Source: Geobacteraceae bacterium
GTDB lineage: Bacteria; Desulfobacterota; Desulfuromonadia; Geobacterales; DSM-12255
DNA: 39,610 bases
NCBI GenBank assembly: GCA_013377075.1
Contig: JACABD010000006.1
Coordinates: forward strand, 59,450 to 99,059
Direction: 5' to 3'
Positions 7,809-16,326 of this stretch are shown piece by piece. Position 1 is the stretch's first letter. Every line of letters begins with the position of its first letter. Under the pieces are notes generated by a model that did not search any database, was not told where the DNA came from, and was given only the letters and a program-made list of their open reading frames with translations. Both the position numbers and the translations under genes were made by a program.

Positions 7809-8817
7809 TACCCCTTCAAGAATCCTTATAATAAAGCCTGGCGCAATTGGTGACCTCCTTCACATCACTCCAGTAATTCGGGCATTGAAGGGGTTCGCTC
7901 CTGATGCTGCCATAACGGTTATGGTAGGCTCAAAAATTACTAAATCACTCTTTAACGATAATCCTATGGTTAATGATGTCATTGTCTTTGATAAAAAAGG
8001 TGAACATCGAAAATGGTTGAATCTGTTTGCGCTATGGAAAAAAATTCGTGATGCAAGATACGATCTTGTTCTCAATTACCAGCGTAGCAATCTTAAAGGT
8101 TGGTTTCTGGTTACAGCTGCGTTTCCGTGCCGCGTTCTTGTCTATCATAAGCTGCGCCACAGGGTAATCCATGCAATTGAAGATCACCTGAGGCCACTTG
8201 AGCTACTTGGTGTTGATCCTTTTACCTATGATAAAAGCCTTGATTTCTTCCCATCTACCCAGGATGAGGCGTTTGCTGACAATTTTATAAGGGTGAATAA
8301 TCTTTATACAAAAAAAATTGTTGCATTCAATCCGGGTACGAGTCATGCCTCAAAGTGTTGGCCCATAGAGCGCTTTATTGAACTTGGAAATGCCATAGCA
8401 GCTGATTTCGGATGTGAAATTCTTCTTCTTGGAAGTCCTGCTGAGAAGGAATTGACCGATACTATAAGCAAAGGGATGCAGTTCCCAGTCCATGATCTCT
8501 GTGGCTGTTCACTTGGCGAGTCAGCTGCAGTTTTGAAGCGATGTGAACTTCTGGTTACCGGCGATACCGGCCCTATGCATATTGCTACTGCCGTCAATGT
8601 GAGAGTGCTGGCTCTGTATGGCCCGATAAGTCCTGTCCGGAGCGGCCCTGTTGGTGATGGCAACAGGATTGTCATGCATGAAGAGCTGGATTGCTGTCCT
8701 TGTAATAGTTTTAATTGTAAAAATAATCATTTCCGTCTCTGTATGGAACTGATAACCGTTGAAGAAGTGAAGCAGGCGCTGGCTGAAATGCTGACGTTAA
8801 ATAACAACGAGGTCTGA
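7801..8817 (+). CDS. GT9 heptosyltransferase family protein
   Basis: This is the third GT9 enzyme in the locus, 338 residues. It has the N-terminal IIKPGAIGDLLHITPVIRAL motif, a mid-protein FNPGTSHASKCWP segment in the heptosyltransferase pattern, and the nucleotide-binding motif GDTGPMHIATA. A C-terminal cysteine cluster (CCPC...C...C) matches those of the two other GT9 proteins here. ATG 7801 overlaps the preceding glycosyltransferase by eight bases. It may add a third heptose or a related sugar to the core. The precise acceptor is not visible. Confidence 0.85.
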   Translation: MNDTPSRILIIKPGAIGDLLHITPVIRALKGFAPDAAITVMVGSKITKSLFNDNPMVNDVIVFDKKGEHRKWLNLFALWKKIRDARYDLVLNYQRSNLKGWFLVTAAFPCRVLVYHKLRHRVIHAIEDHLRPLELLGVDPFTYDKSLDFFPSTQDEAFADNFIRVNNLYTKKIVAFNPGTSHASKCWPIERFIELGNAIAADFGCEILLLGSPAEKELTDTISKGMQFPVHDLCGCSLGESAAVLKRCELLVTGDTGPMHIATAVNVRVLALYGPISPVRSGPVGDGNRIVMHEELDCCPCNSFNCKNNHFRLCMELITVEEVKQALAEMLTLNNNEV

Positions 8818-8821
8818 ATTA

Positions 8822-9427
8822 ATGCATGTAGATGAACTGAATCTTGCTGCTCTTGCCGAATCTTTTGATAGATGTATAACCTTCTGGCACAACGATCCTG
8901 AAGATCATGCTCTTTGCCGTAGTGAGCTGAGCTTGCTTGCTTTTGATCTTGCGTGGGAAAACTACTCACTCTGGCACGAGGAGGACAAGGCAAGACGTAC
9001 GGATGTTAACGATAGCCTTATCGCCCTTGTAAAGCGCAACATTGACCGCTTTAACCAACAGCGAAATGATCTTATAGAGCGCCTTGATGAGGCGATTCTC
9101 GGCTGGCTTGTTCAAAAGACTGAGTTTGCTGATGATCTTCCGATCAATTCTGAGACTCCAGGTAGTATTGTTGATCGAATCTCGATCATGAGCCTCAAGG
9201 TTTATCACATGTATGAAGATACATTGCGTGATGATATTAATGATGAACATCGTCAAAAGTCCCTGCATAAACTTGCTGTGCTTCGCGAACAGAGATCTGA
9301 CCTGGAATCTGCTCTACATCTGCTTCTTGATGATTACCTGGTTGGTAGAAAAAAAATGAAGATATATCGTCAGTTCAAGATGTATAACGATCCGACATTG
9401 AATCCTGAGATGTACAGGCAAAAGTGA
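8822..9427 (+). CDS. DUF4254 domain protein
   Basis: The 201-residue protein looks cytoplasmic, with no signal peptide or membrane segment. It matches my memory of the DUF4254 family: a helical N-terminal half with LIALVKRNIDRFNQQRNDLIE, and the conserved central block SETPGSIVDRISIMSLKVYHM at about residues 108-130. The C-terminal third is charged and probably helical. It starts four bases after the upstream GT9 gene, so it belongs to the glycan operon. No enzymatic role is established for the family as far as I know. The context suggests a part in LPS core or surface glycan assembly. Confidence 0.78.
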   Translation: MHVDELNLAALAESFDRCITFWHNDPEDHALCRSELSLLAFDLAWENYSLWHEEDKARRTDVNDSLIALVKRNIDRFNQQRNDLIERLDEAILGWLVQKTEFADDLPINSETPGSIVDRISIMSLKVYHMYEDTLRDDINDEHRQKSLHKLAVLREQRSDLESALHLLLDDYLVGRKKMKIYRQFKMYNDPTLNPEMYRQK

Positions 9428-9490
9428 CCTGAGAATTGATACCCTGAATTCAGATTAGAAATTTCGGTCAGATTGGGAGAAGATCCAAAT

Positions 9491-11128
9491 ATGCAGGAAA
9501 ATAAAAACAAAGCTGATTTCTTATCAACTGGCTATGCGCTGCTCATACTTGCTGTCATTTGGCTTATTCCCGGTCTTTTTGGTCATGACCCCTGGAAGGC
9601 CGATGAACCTTACAGTTTTGGAATGGTTTACCATATTATTACTACTGGAGACTGGGTGGTCCCGACGGTTGCAGGTGAGCCGTTTATGGAGAAACCGCCG
9701 CTTCTTTACCTGACAGCCTCAATCTTTGCACGGCTTCTTTATCCAATTTTCCCCCTTCATGACGGTGCGCGTGCGGCTTTGGCGTTTTTTATGATTATTA
9801 CCTTTGTTTTTATCGCCCTCTCTGCCAGAGAGCTTTACGGTAAAGGTTCAGGGCGGATCGCCGTGCTTATTCTTATGGGGTGTATTGGTCTGGTCAACCA
9901 CGCTCACAAGCTGATGACTGATGTTTCTCTTTTGACCGGATTTGCTGTTGCATTCTTTGGACTTATCTTGAGTCGGAGAAATGCTCTGCTTGGTGGGTTC
10001 TTTGCCGGGACCGGGGTGGGAATCGGCTTTATGTCAAAAGGTCTATTGGCACCGGGCCTGATCGGTATCATTGCGATTGTTCTCCCTTTCTGGTGTCGTG
10101 AATGGCGTCAGAAAAAATATCTGGTTGCTCTTGCAGTTGCCTTTATTTCTGTTTTGCCCTGGCTTATTACCTGGCCTTTGGCTCTCTATCTCAAAGCTCC
10201 TGAGCTGTTCAAGGAATGGTTCTGGGTGCAGAATTTTGGTCGATTCTTCGGTTATGCTCATCAGGGCCCTGCAAACGCGCCTGGCTACTATTTCCTTCAT
10301 CTTCCTTATTTCGCCTGGCCCGCATTTCCCTTGATTCTTTTTCTTGTATGGCATCAATACCGTACAAAAAAAGTGCAGTTTTTTAAGAGCTTCCCCTTTG
10401 CTGCACTTATGACAATGCTGGGTATTATGTCTCTTGCATCTGATGCAAGGGTGCTTTATGCACTGCCGATGCTGTTACCGCTCTCTCTCTTGGCCGTTCC
10501 GGCTGTTGATATCTTCTCTGAAAAGGCTTTGAGGATTTTAAACCGCACGCTGACGGTCATATTCTCTTTGCTGCTCTTTCTTTGCTGGCTTGGCTGGTTT
10601 ATATTGCAGACCGGATACCCTGCGTCTATCTTCAAGCGCCTTATGCTTGAATCTCCGGCTCATCAGCCTACTTTGGATTTCAGGTTCGCTTTGCCAGCGG
10701 TACTTGTGACAGCACTTTTCTTTGTTGTAAGCAGGTCACAGCAGCTTTCAGGTAAAAATCTACTTTTCAGGTGGACTGCCGGGTTGACAGTCATATGGGC
10801 GCTGCTAATGACCCTCTGGCTCCCTTTTATTGATGACTCCAGAAGCTACCGTAGTACGTTTATTGATCTTAAAAACGCAATCCCACCAGGAACCCACAAG
10901 TTTGCAGGTATCTCTTTGGGAGAGTCTGAGCGGGCTCTACTTGAATATTTTGCCGATATTCGTACGGTTAAATTCGATAGGGAAAAACCAAAATCTACAG
11001 ACCTTCTCCTGGTGACAACTTCCCGAAAAAATAAATCAAATGTAATCGGTCATGAGTGGCAGGAAATCTGGCAAGGATCCAGACCCGGTCACGCATCTGA
11101 GTTGTTTGTCCTTTACAGACTCATCTGA
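9491..11128 (+). CDS. ArnT/PMT-family (GT39-like) membrane glycosyltransferase
   Basis: The 545-residue protein is polytopic, with roughly ten or more hydrophobic segments. Near the N-terminus, after the first membrane segment (about 13-31), it has GHDPWKADEP, the acidic first-loop motif (Asp-Glu at 38-39) of ArnT-type enzymes, followed by a MEKPPLLYL segment. Such enzymes move a sugar from a polyprenyl-phosphate carrier to lipid A or another periplasmic acceptor. I chose ATG 9491, preceded by GGGAGA at 9475-9480, over the in-frame TTG at 9473. No arnA, arnB or arnC genes are nearby, so transfer of 4-amino-arabinose is not shown. Confidence 0.85.
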   Translation: MQENKNKADFLSTGYALLILAVIWLIPGLFGHDPWKADEPYSFGMVYHIITTGDWVVPTVAGEPFMEKPPLLYLTASIFARLLYPIFPLHDGARAALAFFMIITFVFIALSARELYGKGSGRIAVLILMGCIGLVNHAHKLMTDVSLLTGFAVAFFGLILSRRNALLGGFFAGTGVGIGFMSKGLLAPGLIGIIAIVLPFWCREWRQKKYLVALAVAFISVLPWLITWPLALYLKAPELFKEWFWVQNFGRFFGYAHQGPANAPGYYFLHLPYFAWPAFPLILFLVWHQYRTKKVQFFKSFPFAALMTMLGIMSLASDARVLYALPMLLPLSLLAVPAVDIFSEKALRILNRTLTVIFSLLLFLCWLGWFILQTGYPASIFKRLMLESPAHQPTLDFRFALPAVLVTALFFVVSRSQQLSGKNLLFRWTAGLTVIWALLMTLWLPFIDDSRSYRSTFIDLKNAIPPGTHKFAGISLGESERALLEYFADIRTVKFDREKPKSTDLLLVTTSRKNKSNVIGHEWQEIWQGSRPGHASELFVLYRLI

Positions 11129-11144
11129 AAGGTTTTTTCACGTA

Positions 11145-11879
11145 ATGAAAATTCCCGTTCTTTTTTACCATCATGTAAATAGCCATTCTGGAGATACGGT
11201 CACGGTTACAACAGAAAACTTTGCCTCCCAGATTGAGTACCTCTATAGTGAAGGGTACGAGTCTATCTCTGCGGATCAGCTCATGCGCTTTATTGCCGGA
11301 GAATATACGCCGTCTGGCAAAGTTGTTCTAATTACCTTTGACGACGGCTGGCTTGATAACTACTTTAATGCCATTCCGATACTAAAACGCTACAGTTTCA
11401 ATGCCACGTTCTTTCTGATAACAGGCAGGGTCAATGCTGTAGTCTCATCTACGTTTCGAAACCTGTCACCTGACCATGAGATCTGCAAAAAGCTCGTCAA
11501 CAGTGGCAGGGCAGGTGATGTTGCAATCGGCTGGGGTCTTGCGAAGGAACTTGATAAAGACAATCTGTTCGATTTTTATTCCCATACCGTAAGTCATCGC
11601 CACTGTGTGACTCTAAAAGCGGACGAACTGATATTTGAACTTGAAGAGTCAAAGAGAAAGCTTGAAGAGCAGCTTGGCAGGCCATGTGACTATCTTTGCT
11701 GGCCTTACGGGAGCTTCAATCAATCCGCTCTGGAATGTGCGGCGCAAATAGGGTATAAAGGTACATTTTCAACAATAGACGGCTTCTGCACAAGAGGCTC
11801 TGACCCGTTTCTTGTTAACAGGATTGAGGTCAGGGACTCCCTTGAGTGGTTTAAGAGCCGTCTTTCAGCGGAGAGTTGA
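11145..11879 (+). CDS. Polysaccharide deacetylase (NodB/CE4 family)
   Basis: The 244-residue protein has the CE4 NodB-homology motifs. ITFDDG carries the catalytic and metal-binding aspartates at about residues 66-67, and HTVSH carries the two metal-binding histidines at about 147 and 151. A C-terminal CWPYGSFN segment follows, as in the family. The start MKIPVLFYHHV at ATG 11145 is the standard opening; an open frame extends upstream into the ArnT-like gene but reads as its shadow. No signal peptide is evident, so it may act in the cytoplasm on a lipid-linked or nucleotide-linked N-acetyl sugar. Its stop shares one base with the next start (TGATG). Confidence 0.88.
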   Translation: MKIPVLFYHHVNSHSGDTVTVTTENFASQIEYLYSEGYESISADQLMRFIAGEYTPSGKVVLITFDDGWLDNYFNAIPILKRYSFNATFFLITGRVNAVVSSTFRNLSPDHEICKKLVNSGRAGDVAIGWGLAKELDKDNLFDFYSHTVSHRHCVTLKADELIFELEESKRKLEEQLGRPCDYLCWPYGSFNQSALECAAQIGYKGTFSTIDGFCTRGSDPFLVNRIEVRDSLEWFKSRLSAES

Positions 11880-12889
11880 TGAACAGGGTTCTGGTGACCG
11901 GCGCTGCCGGATTTATAGGGTTTCATCTCTCTAAGAGGCTTCTGTCAGATGGCTTTCAGGTTGTTGCCATTGATAATCTGAATGATTATTACGATCCGTC
12001 ACTTAAAAAAGCACGTCTTTCGATACTTGAGAGTTCCGACCGGTTCTCTTTCAATCTGATTGATATATCTGACAGGTTGGCAATGGCGGATTTTTTCGCT
12101 AAAAACAGCTTTGACGCCGTTCTCCATATGGCTGCCCAGGCTGGAGTCAGATATTCGCTCGTAAATCCCCATGTATATGCTGATAGTAACCTGACAGGCT
12201 TTCTGAATGTTCTGGAGGGATGCAGAAATTCCGGCACCGGGCATCTTGTCTATGCTTCTTCCAGTTCTGTTTACGGTGCAAACACCACCATGCCGTTTTC
12301 CGTTCACCAGAATGTTGATCACCCCCTGTCACTCTATGCTGCGACAAAAAAGGCCAATGAGCTCATGGCTCACACCTATTCTGCTCTCTACGGCATTCCC
12401 ACAACCGGGCTGCGTTTCTTTACTGTCTATGGGCCTTGGGGGAGACCTGATATGGCGCTTTTCCTCTTCACACGTGCCATACTCGAAGGTAAACCGATTG
12501 ATATTTTCAATAACGGTATGATGGAGCGGGATTTTACCTATGTTGACGATATTGTCGAAGGTATAGTCAGGGTGATGATGCAGCCTGCCACACCTGATCC
12601 TGCCTGGAGCTCTGCTGCGCCTGATTCGTCAAGTGCCGCTGCCCCATACAGAATCTACAATATAGGTAACAGCAAGCCTGTTCAGCTGACCCGCTTCATA
12701 GAGCTGCTCGAAAAGGCTATTGGCAAAAAAGCTTTTAAAAATCTTCTGCCGATGCAGCCTGGAGATCTACCCTCAACTTATGCCGATATATCCGAATTAT
12801 CGGATGCTATTGGATTCTCACCTGATACGCCCCTTGAAACGGGGGTTGCCAGGTTTGTTGAGTGGTATCGGCAGTATTATAAAGTCTAG
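11879..12889 (+). CDS. NAD-dependent sugar epimerase, UDP-glucuronate 4-epimerase-like
   Basis: This is a 336-residue extended short-chain dehydrogenase. The NAD motif TGAAGFIGFHL is at about residues 7-17, and the catalytic Tyr-x3-Lys is YAATK at about 153-157. The segment GLRFFTVYGPWGRPDMA is typical of UDP-glucuronate/galacturonate 4-epimerases, as is FNNGMMERDFTYVDDIVEG. ATG 11879 overlaps the previous stop by one base. A low-complexity Ala/Ser/Pro-rich insert lies near residues 238-258, in front of YRIYNIGNSKPV. It probably supplies UDP-galacturonate for the LPS core. Substrate is inferred from motif resemblance. Confidence 0.88.
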   Translation: MNRVLVTGAAGFIGFHLSKRLLSDGFQVVAIDNLNDYYDPSLKKARLSILESSDRFSFNLIDISDRLAMADFFAKNSFDAVLHMAAQAGVRYSLVNPHVYADSNLTGFLNVLEGCRNSGTGHLVYASSSSVYGANTTMPFSVHQNVDHPLSLYAATKKANELMAHTYSALYGIPTTGLRFFTVYGPWGRPDMALFLFTRAILEGKPIDIFNNGMMERDFTYVDDIVEGIVRVMMQPATPDPAWSSAAPDSSSAAAPYRIYNIGNSKPVQLTRFIELLEKAIGKKAFKNLLPMQPGDLPSTYADISELSDAIGFSPDTPLETGVARFVEWYRQYYKV

Positions 12890-12900
12890 GAGTCGGGGTT

Positions 12901-13851
12901 ATGGTTGGTAAAATGTCGGACTTCTCACAGGTTAAGACCTATCCTTTGAAGGAACGCGCGAATAAGATGGTCTTTTCGAAAGACTCTGCCAAGCCTGTAA
13001 CAAAGGGTATGAGTGTAAGCGATCTTCTTGCTGCAATGCCTGCACAGCTTGGTGCAGAGGCTTTTATCAAGATCATTGACGCTGTTGTTGCCGCAAAAGA
13101 GAAGGGTAAGCCGGTTGTTATGGCAATTGGCGGTCATGTCATAAAATGTGGATTGCAACCGGTTCTCAAGTCTCTCGTCGATGCCGGGGCTGTGACCGCT
13201 TTTGCCATGAACGGTTCTGTATCGATTCATGACTATGAACTTTCTCTGATAGCTGAGACCAGTGAAGACGTGGGAGCAGTCCTGCATTGCGGCACTTTTG
13301 GCATGGCCGAGGAGACCGGTAGGGATATTAACAGGGCTTTGAGAGAGGGTATTGCCAATGGGCAGGGATATGGTGAGTCGGTCGGCAAATTTATCCTTGA
13401 AAATAATAACCCATACGCCTGTCATAGCCTGCTTGCTCTCTGTGCAGAGCGGAACATTCCGGCAACTGTCCATGTTGCCATTGGTAACGATATTATCCAT
13501 CAGCATCCTGATGCCGACGGCGCAGTAATCGGAGAGGCGTCCTTTCGCGACTTCAGGCTGTTTACGGATGTTGTTAGTAAACTTGGCGATGGCGGTGTCT
13601 ACCTGAATATCGGCAGTGCTGTAATTCTGCCGGAGGTTTTTCTGAAGGCGCTCTCCATTGCCCAGAATCTTGGTTATCATGTTGATAATTTTACCACCGC
13701 AAATTTTGATATGCAGCAGCACTACAGACCGCTCCAGAACGTGGTAAAGCGCCCCACATCGGGCAAGAGCCAGGGGTATACGGTCACAGGTCATCATGAA
13801 ATCATGATTCCACTACTTGCTGCCGGTATTCTGGATAGACTTGGAGAATAG
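12901..13851 (+). CDS. Conserved protein of unknown function upstream of hldE
   Basis: The 316-residue protein looks cytoplasmic, with no membrane segment. ATG 12901 follows an AGGAG at 12888-12892. It contains glycine- and histidine-rich blocks: VMAIGGHVIKCGL, MNGSVSIHDYELSLIAETS, LHCGTFGMAEETG, VAIGNDIIHQHPDADG and YLNIGSAVILPEVFLKAL. These look like an enzyme active site. The HDYELSLIAETSEDV and GMAEETG blocks remind me loosely of deoxyhypusine-synthase-like proteins, but I cannot confirm that and do not assign it. It lies between a nucleotide-sugar epimerase and hldE and ends four bases before the hldE start, which suggests a link with heptose or core sugar supply. Confidence 0.72.
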   Translation: MVGKMSDFSQVKTYPLKERANKMVFSKDSAKPVTKGMSVSDLLAAMPAQLGAEAFIKIIDAVVAAKEKGKPVVMAIGGHVIKCGLQPVLKSLVDAGAVTAFAMNGSVSIHDYELSLIAETSEDVGAVLHCGTFGMAEETGRDINRALREGIANGQGYGESVGKFILENNNPYACHSLLALCAERNIPATVHVAIGNDIIHQHPDADGAVIGEASFRDFRLFTDVVSKLGDGGVYLNIGSAVILPEVFLKALSIAQNLGYHVDNFTTANFDMQQHYRPLQNVVKRPTSGKSQGYTVTGHHEIMIPLLAAGILDRLGE

Positions 13852-13855
13852 AGGA

Positions 13856-15325
13856 ATGGAGAGAAGAAAAATTGAGCGGCTTTTTGCAGGGGCTAGGCAG
13901 ATAAAGGTACTGGTCATCGGTGATCTGATGCTTGATGAATATCTCTGGGGTAAAACCGATAGAATCTCGCCAGAAGCTCCGGTGCAGGTTGTTGATGTGC
14001 TGCGGGAGGACGTTCGACTTGGTGGGGCAGGTAACGTGGTCAGTAATCTTGCTGCCCTTGGTGCGGCGGTTTCTGTTTGTAGTGTTATTGGTGATGACGA
14101 TAATGGTGCGCTATTACGAAGCACCTTTAATGATCTGAATGTCGGCACTGATGGGCTGTTTGCAGACTTGAACAGAAGAACCGGCAAAAAAACCAGGGTG
14201 ATGGCGTCCCACCAGCAGATTGTCAGGATAGACCGTGAGACCAAGGATGCTTTGCATCCGGAATTCGAGATCATGCTTATCAACTGGCTCCAGGCAAATA
14301 TCTGCAATTATCATGTTTTAGTAGTCTCCGATTACCTTAAGGGTGTTTTGACACCTGCTATCCTTGAAACTATTATTACTCTTGGAAAAAGTTCCAGCAT
14401 CCCGGTGGTTGTTGATCCGAAGGGGAGCGACTACTCCAAATATTGCGGTGCAACCATCCTTACCCCCAACCGCAAGGAGGCTGAGCAGGCTTCTGCCATT
14501 GCCATAAATGATGAGGCATCGCTAAATCTGGCTGCGGCAAAACTGCTTGAGTCTCTGAAACTCTCCGCCCTGCTTATCACAAGAAGCGAAGCCGGAATGT
14601 CTCTTTTTAGACCATCCGCAGACCCGCTGCATATACCGACCGTTGCCCGTGAGGTCTATGATGTGACCGGCGCAGGGGATACGGTGCTTGCGCTCCTTAG
14701 CCTCGGGCTTGCTTCAGGCTTGTCGCTGGATGACTCATCTAAGCTTGCCAACACTGCTGCTGGTATTGTAGTCGGCAAACTTGGCACTTCGACCCTAAAA
14801 CCTGCCGAGATTCTGGATGAGATCGGACGTAGCCTCTACGGTGGTGATAGCAAAATCAAATCCCTCGATGCCCTTACAGAAATAATTGTTGCTGAAAAAG
14901 CCAGGGGTAAAAGGGTCGTTTTTACAAACGGCTGTTTTGACCTTCTCCATGCCGGTCATGTCAAATATCTGCAAAAGGCCAGATCTCTCGGTGATCTGCT
15001 TGTTTTGGGGCTGAACAGTGATGCTTCGGTAAGGCGGCTTAAAGGTGAGAAAAGGCCACTCATCTCCGAAGACGAACGGGCACATATTCTTGCTGCACTT
15101 GACTGCATTGACCATGTAGTGATTTTTGATGAGGATACGCCATTGACAGTTATCGAAAGGCTTAAGCCTTTTATCCTGGCAAAGGGTGGCGATTACACTC
15201 TGGAAGGGGTTGTCGGTCGCGAGATTGTCGAAGCTGAAGGTGGCCGGGTCGAGTTGGTGCAGTTTGTTGACGGCAAGTCTACCACCAACATAATTGAAAA
15301 GATTCTTGAGAGTTACGGAGAATGA
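13856..15325 (+). CDS. hldE: Bifunctional heptose-7-phosphate kinase / heptose-1-phosphate adenylyltransferase HldE
   Basis: HldE performs two steps of ADP-heptose synthesis for the LPS inner core. The 489-residue protein has an N-terminal PfkB-type sugar kinase with GDLMLDEYLWG at residues 22-32, LGGAGNV at 55-61 and the anion-hole/catalytic motif DVTGAGDTVLALL. The C-terminal nucleotidyltransferase has TNGCFDLLHAGHVKYL, with HAGH at about 365-368. Both domains are intact. I chose ATG 13856, preceded by a GGAG at 13843-13846, over an upstream in-frame start inside the previous gene. The stop overlaps the galE start by four bases (ATGA). Confidence 0.95.
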   Translation: MERRKIERLFAGARQIKVLVIGDLMLDEYLWGKTDRISPEAPVQVVDVLREDVRLGGAGNVVSNLAALGAAVSVCSVIGDDDNGALLRSTFNDLNVGTDGLFADLNRRTGKKTRVMASHQQIVRIDRETKDALHPEFEIMLINWLQANICNYHVLVVSDYLKGVLTPAILETIITLGKSSSIPVVVDPKGSDYSKYCGATILTPNRKEAEQASAIAINDEASLNLAAAKLLESLKLSALLITRSEAGMSLFRPSADPLHIPTVAREVYDVTGAGDTVLALLSLGLASGLSLDDSSKLANTAAGIVVGKLGTSTLKPAEILDEIGRSLYGGDSKIKSLDALTEIIVAEKARGKRVVFTNGCFDLLHAGHVKYLQKARSLGDLLVLGLNSDASVRRLKGEKRPLISEDERAHILAALDCIDHVVIFDEDTPLTVIERLKPFILAKGGDYTLEGVVGREIVEAEGGRVELVQFVDGKSTTNIIEKILESYGE

Positions 15326-16326
15326 TATTGAAAAATCGTGTTCTTGTTACCGGCGGCTGCGGCTACATCGGCAGTCATGTTGTCAGACAGCTTTCCGAGG
15401 CAGGTTATGAGGTAATTGTCTTTGACAATCTCTCCACAGGATTTGCTGATGTCCTGATCAACGGCGAGAAACTGATAGTCGGCGATCTTCAGGATGCTGG
15501 AGTATTGGATCAGCTTTTTTCCGAGTATGGATTCAAGACCGTTCTCCATTTTGCGGCAGCCATCATTGCACCTGAGTCGGTTTCGCTACCGCTCAAGTAT
15601 TACACCAATAATACTAGAAACACGCTTAATCTTCTCCAGGTTTGTAATAAATATGCCGTTGAAAAGTTTATCTTCTCAAGCACAGCAGCTGTATACGGCA
15701 TTCCACAAGGTGGAACAGCTTCCGAAGAGTCTCCAACCGTTCCAATTAACCCATACGGCACTTCAAAACTGATGAGTGAATGGATGCTCAGGGATACTGC
15801 TGCAGCATCGACAATGAAGTATGTGGCACTGCGTTACTTCAATGTTGCCGGTGCTGATCCGCAAGCCCGCATGGGGCAAAGAACAAAAGATGCTACTCAT
15901 CTTATCAAGGTTGCTTGCCAGGCTGCGCTGGGTATGCGTGACTCGGTTGAAGTTTTTGGTTCTGACTATGAAACCAGTGACGGAACCGGGATTCGAGACT
16001 ATATTCATATCGAAGATCTTGCTGCAGCCCATCTGGCGGCACTCTCTTATCTTGAAAAAGGTGGCGACTCCACTGCCGTCAATGTCGGCTACGGCACTGG
16101 CTCTACAGTCCGTGAAGTCATTGCTGTTGTGAAAAGGGTTAGTGGTGTTGATTTCAAGGTTATTGAATCGCCTCGAAGACCTGGTGATCCGGCTACACTT
16201 GTTGCTGTAGCTGACAGAGCCAGAACGGTTCTGGGCTGCAATTACCGTTTCGACAATCTTGAAACAATCGTCAGTGATGCATGGCGCTGGGAGCATAAGC
16301 TTTACACAGGGGGAATAAATGCTTAG
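15322..16326 (+). CDS. galE: UDP-glucose 4-epimerase GalE
   Basis: The 334-residue NAD-dependent epimerase interconverts UDP-glucose and UDP-galactose (possibly also the N-acetyl forms). It shows VTGGCGYIGSHVV at residues 8-20, FDNLSTG, and the catalytic YGTSK with Tyr at about 145 and Lys at 149. RYFNVAGAD and GTGIRDYIHIEDLA complete the GalE pattern. It overlaps hldE by four bases and yicC by eight, so it bridges the glycan operon and the nucleotide/stringent-response genes. This arrangement suggests readthrough from the LPS genes into yicC-gmk-rpoZ. Confidence 0.94.
   Translation: MILKNRVLVTGGCGYIGSHVVRQLSEAGYEVIVFDNLSTGFADVLINGEKLIVGDLQDAGVLDQLFSEYGFKTVLHFAAAIIAPESVSLPLKYYTNNTRNTLNLLQVCNKYAVEKFIFSSTAAVYGIPQGGTASEESPTVPINPYGTSKLMSEWMLRDTAAASTMKYVALRYFNVAGADPQARMGQRTKDATHLIKVACQAALGMRDSVEVFGSDYETSDGTGIRDYIHIEDLAAAHLAALSYLEKGGDSTAVNVGYGTGSTVREVIAVVKRVSGVDFKVIESPRRPGDPATLVAVADRARTVLGCNYRFDNLETIVSDAWRWEHKLYTGGINA

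Noticed and set aside
11052-11144. Upstream extension of the deacetylase gene
   Set aside because: The 31 extra residues overlap the ArnT-like gene and have no signal-peptide character; the usual family start is at 11145.
12925-13797. Long open frame (290 codons) on the minus strand
   Set aside because: It lies wholly inside the well-supported plus-strand gene at 12901-13851, has no family motif and reads as low-information basic sequence.
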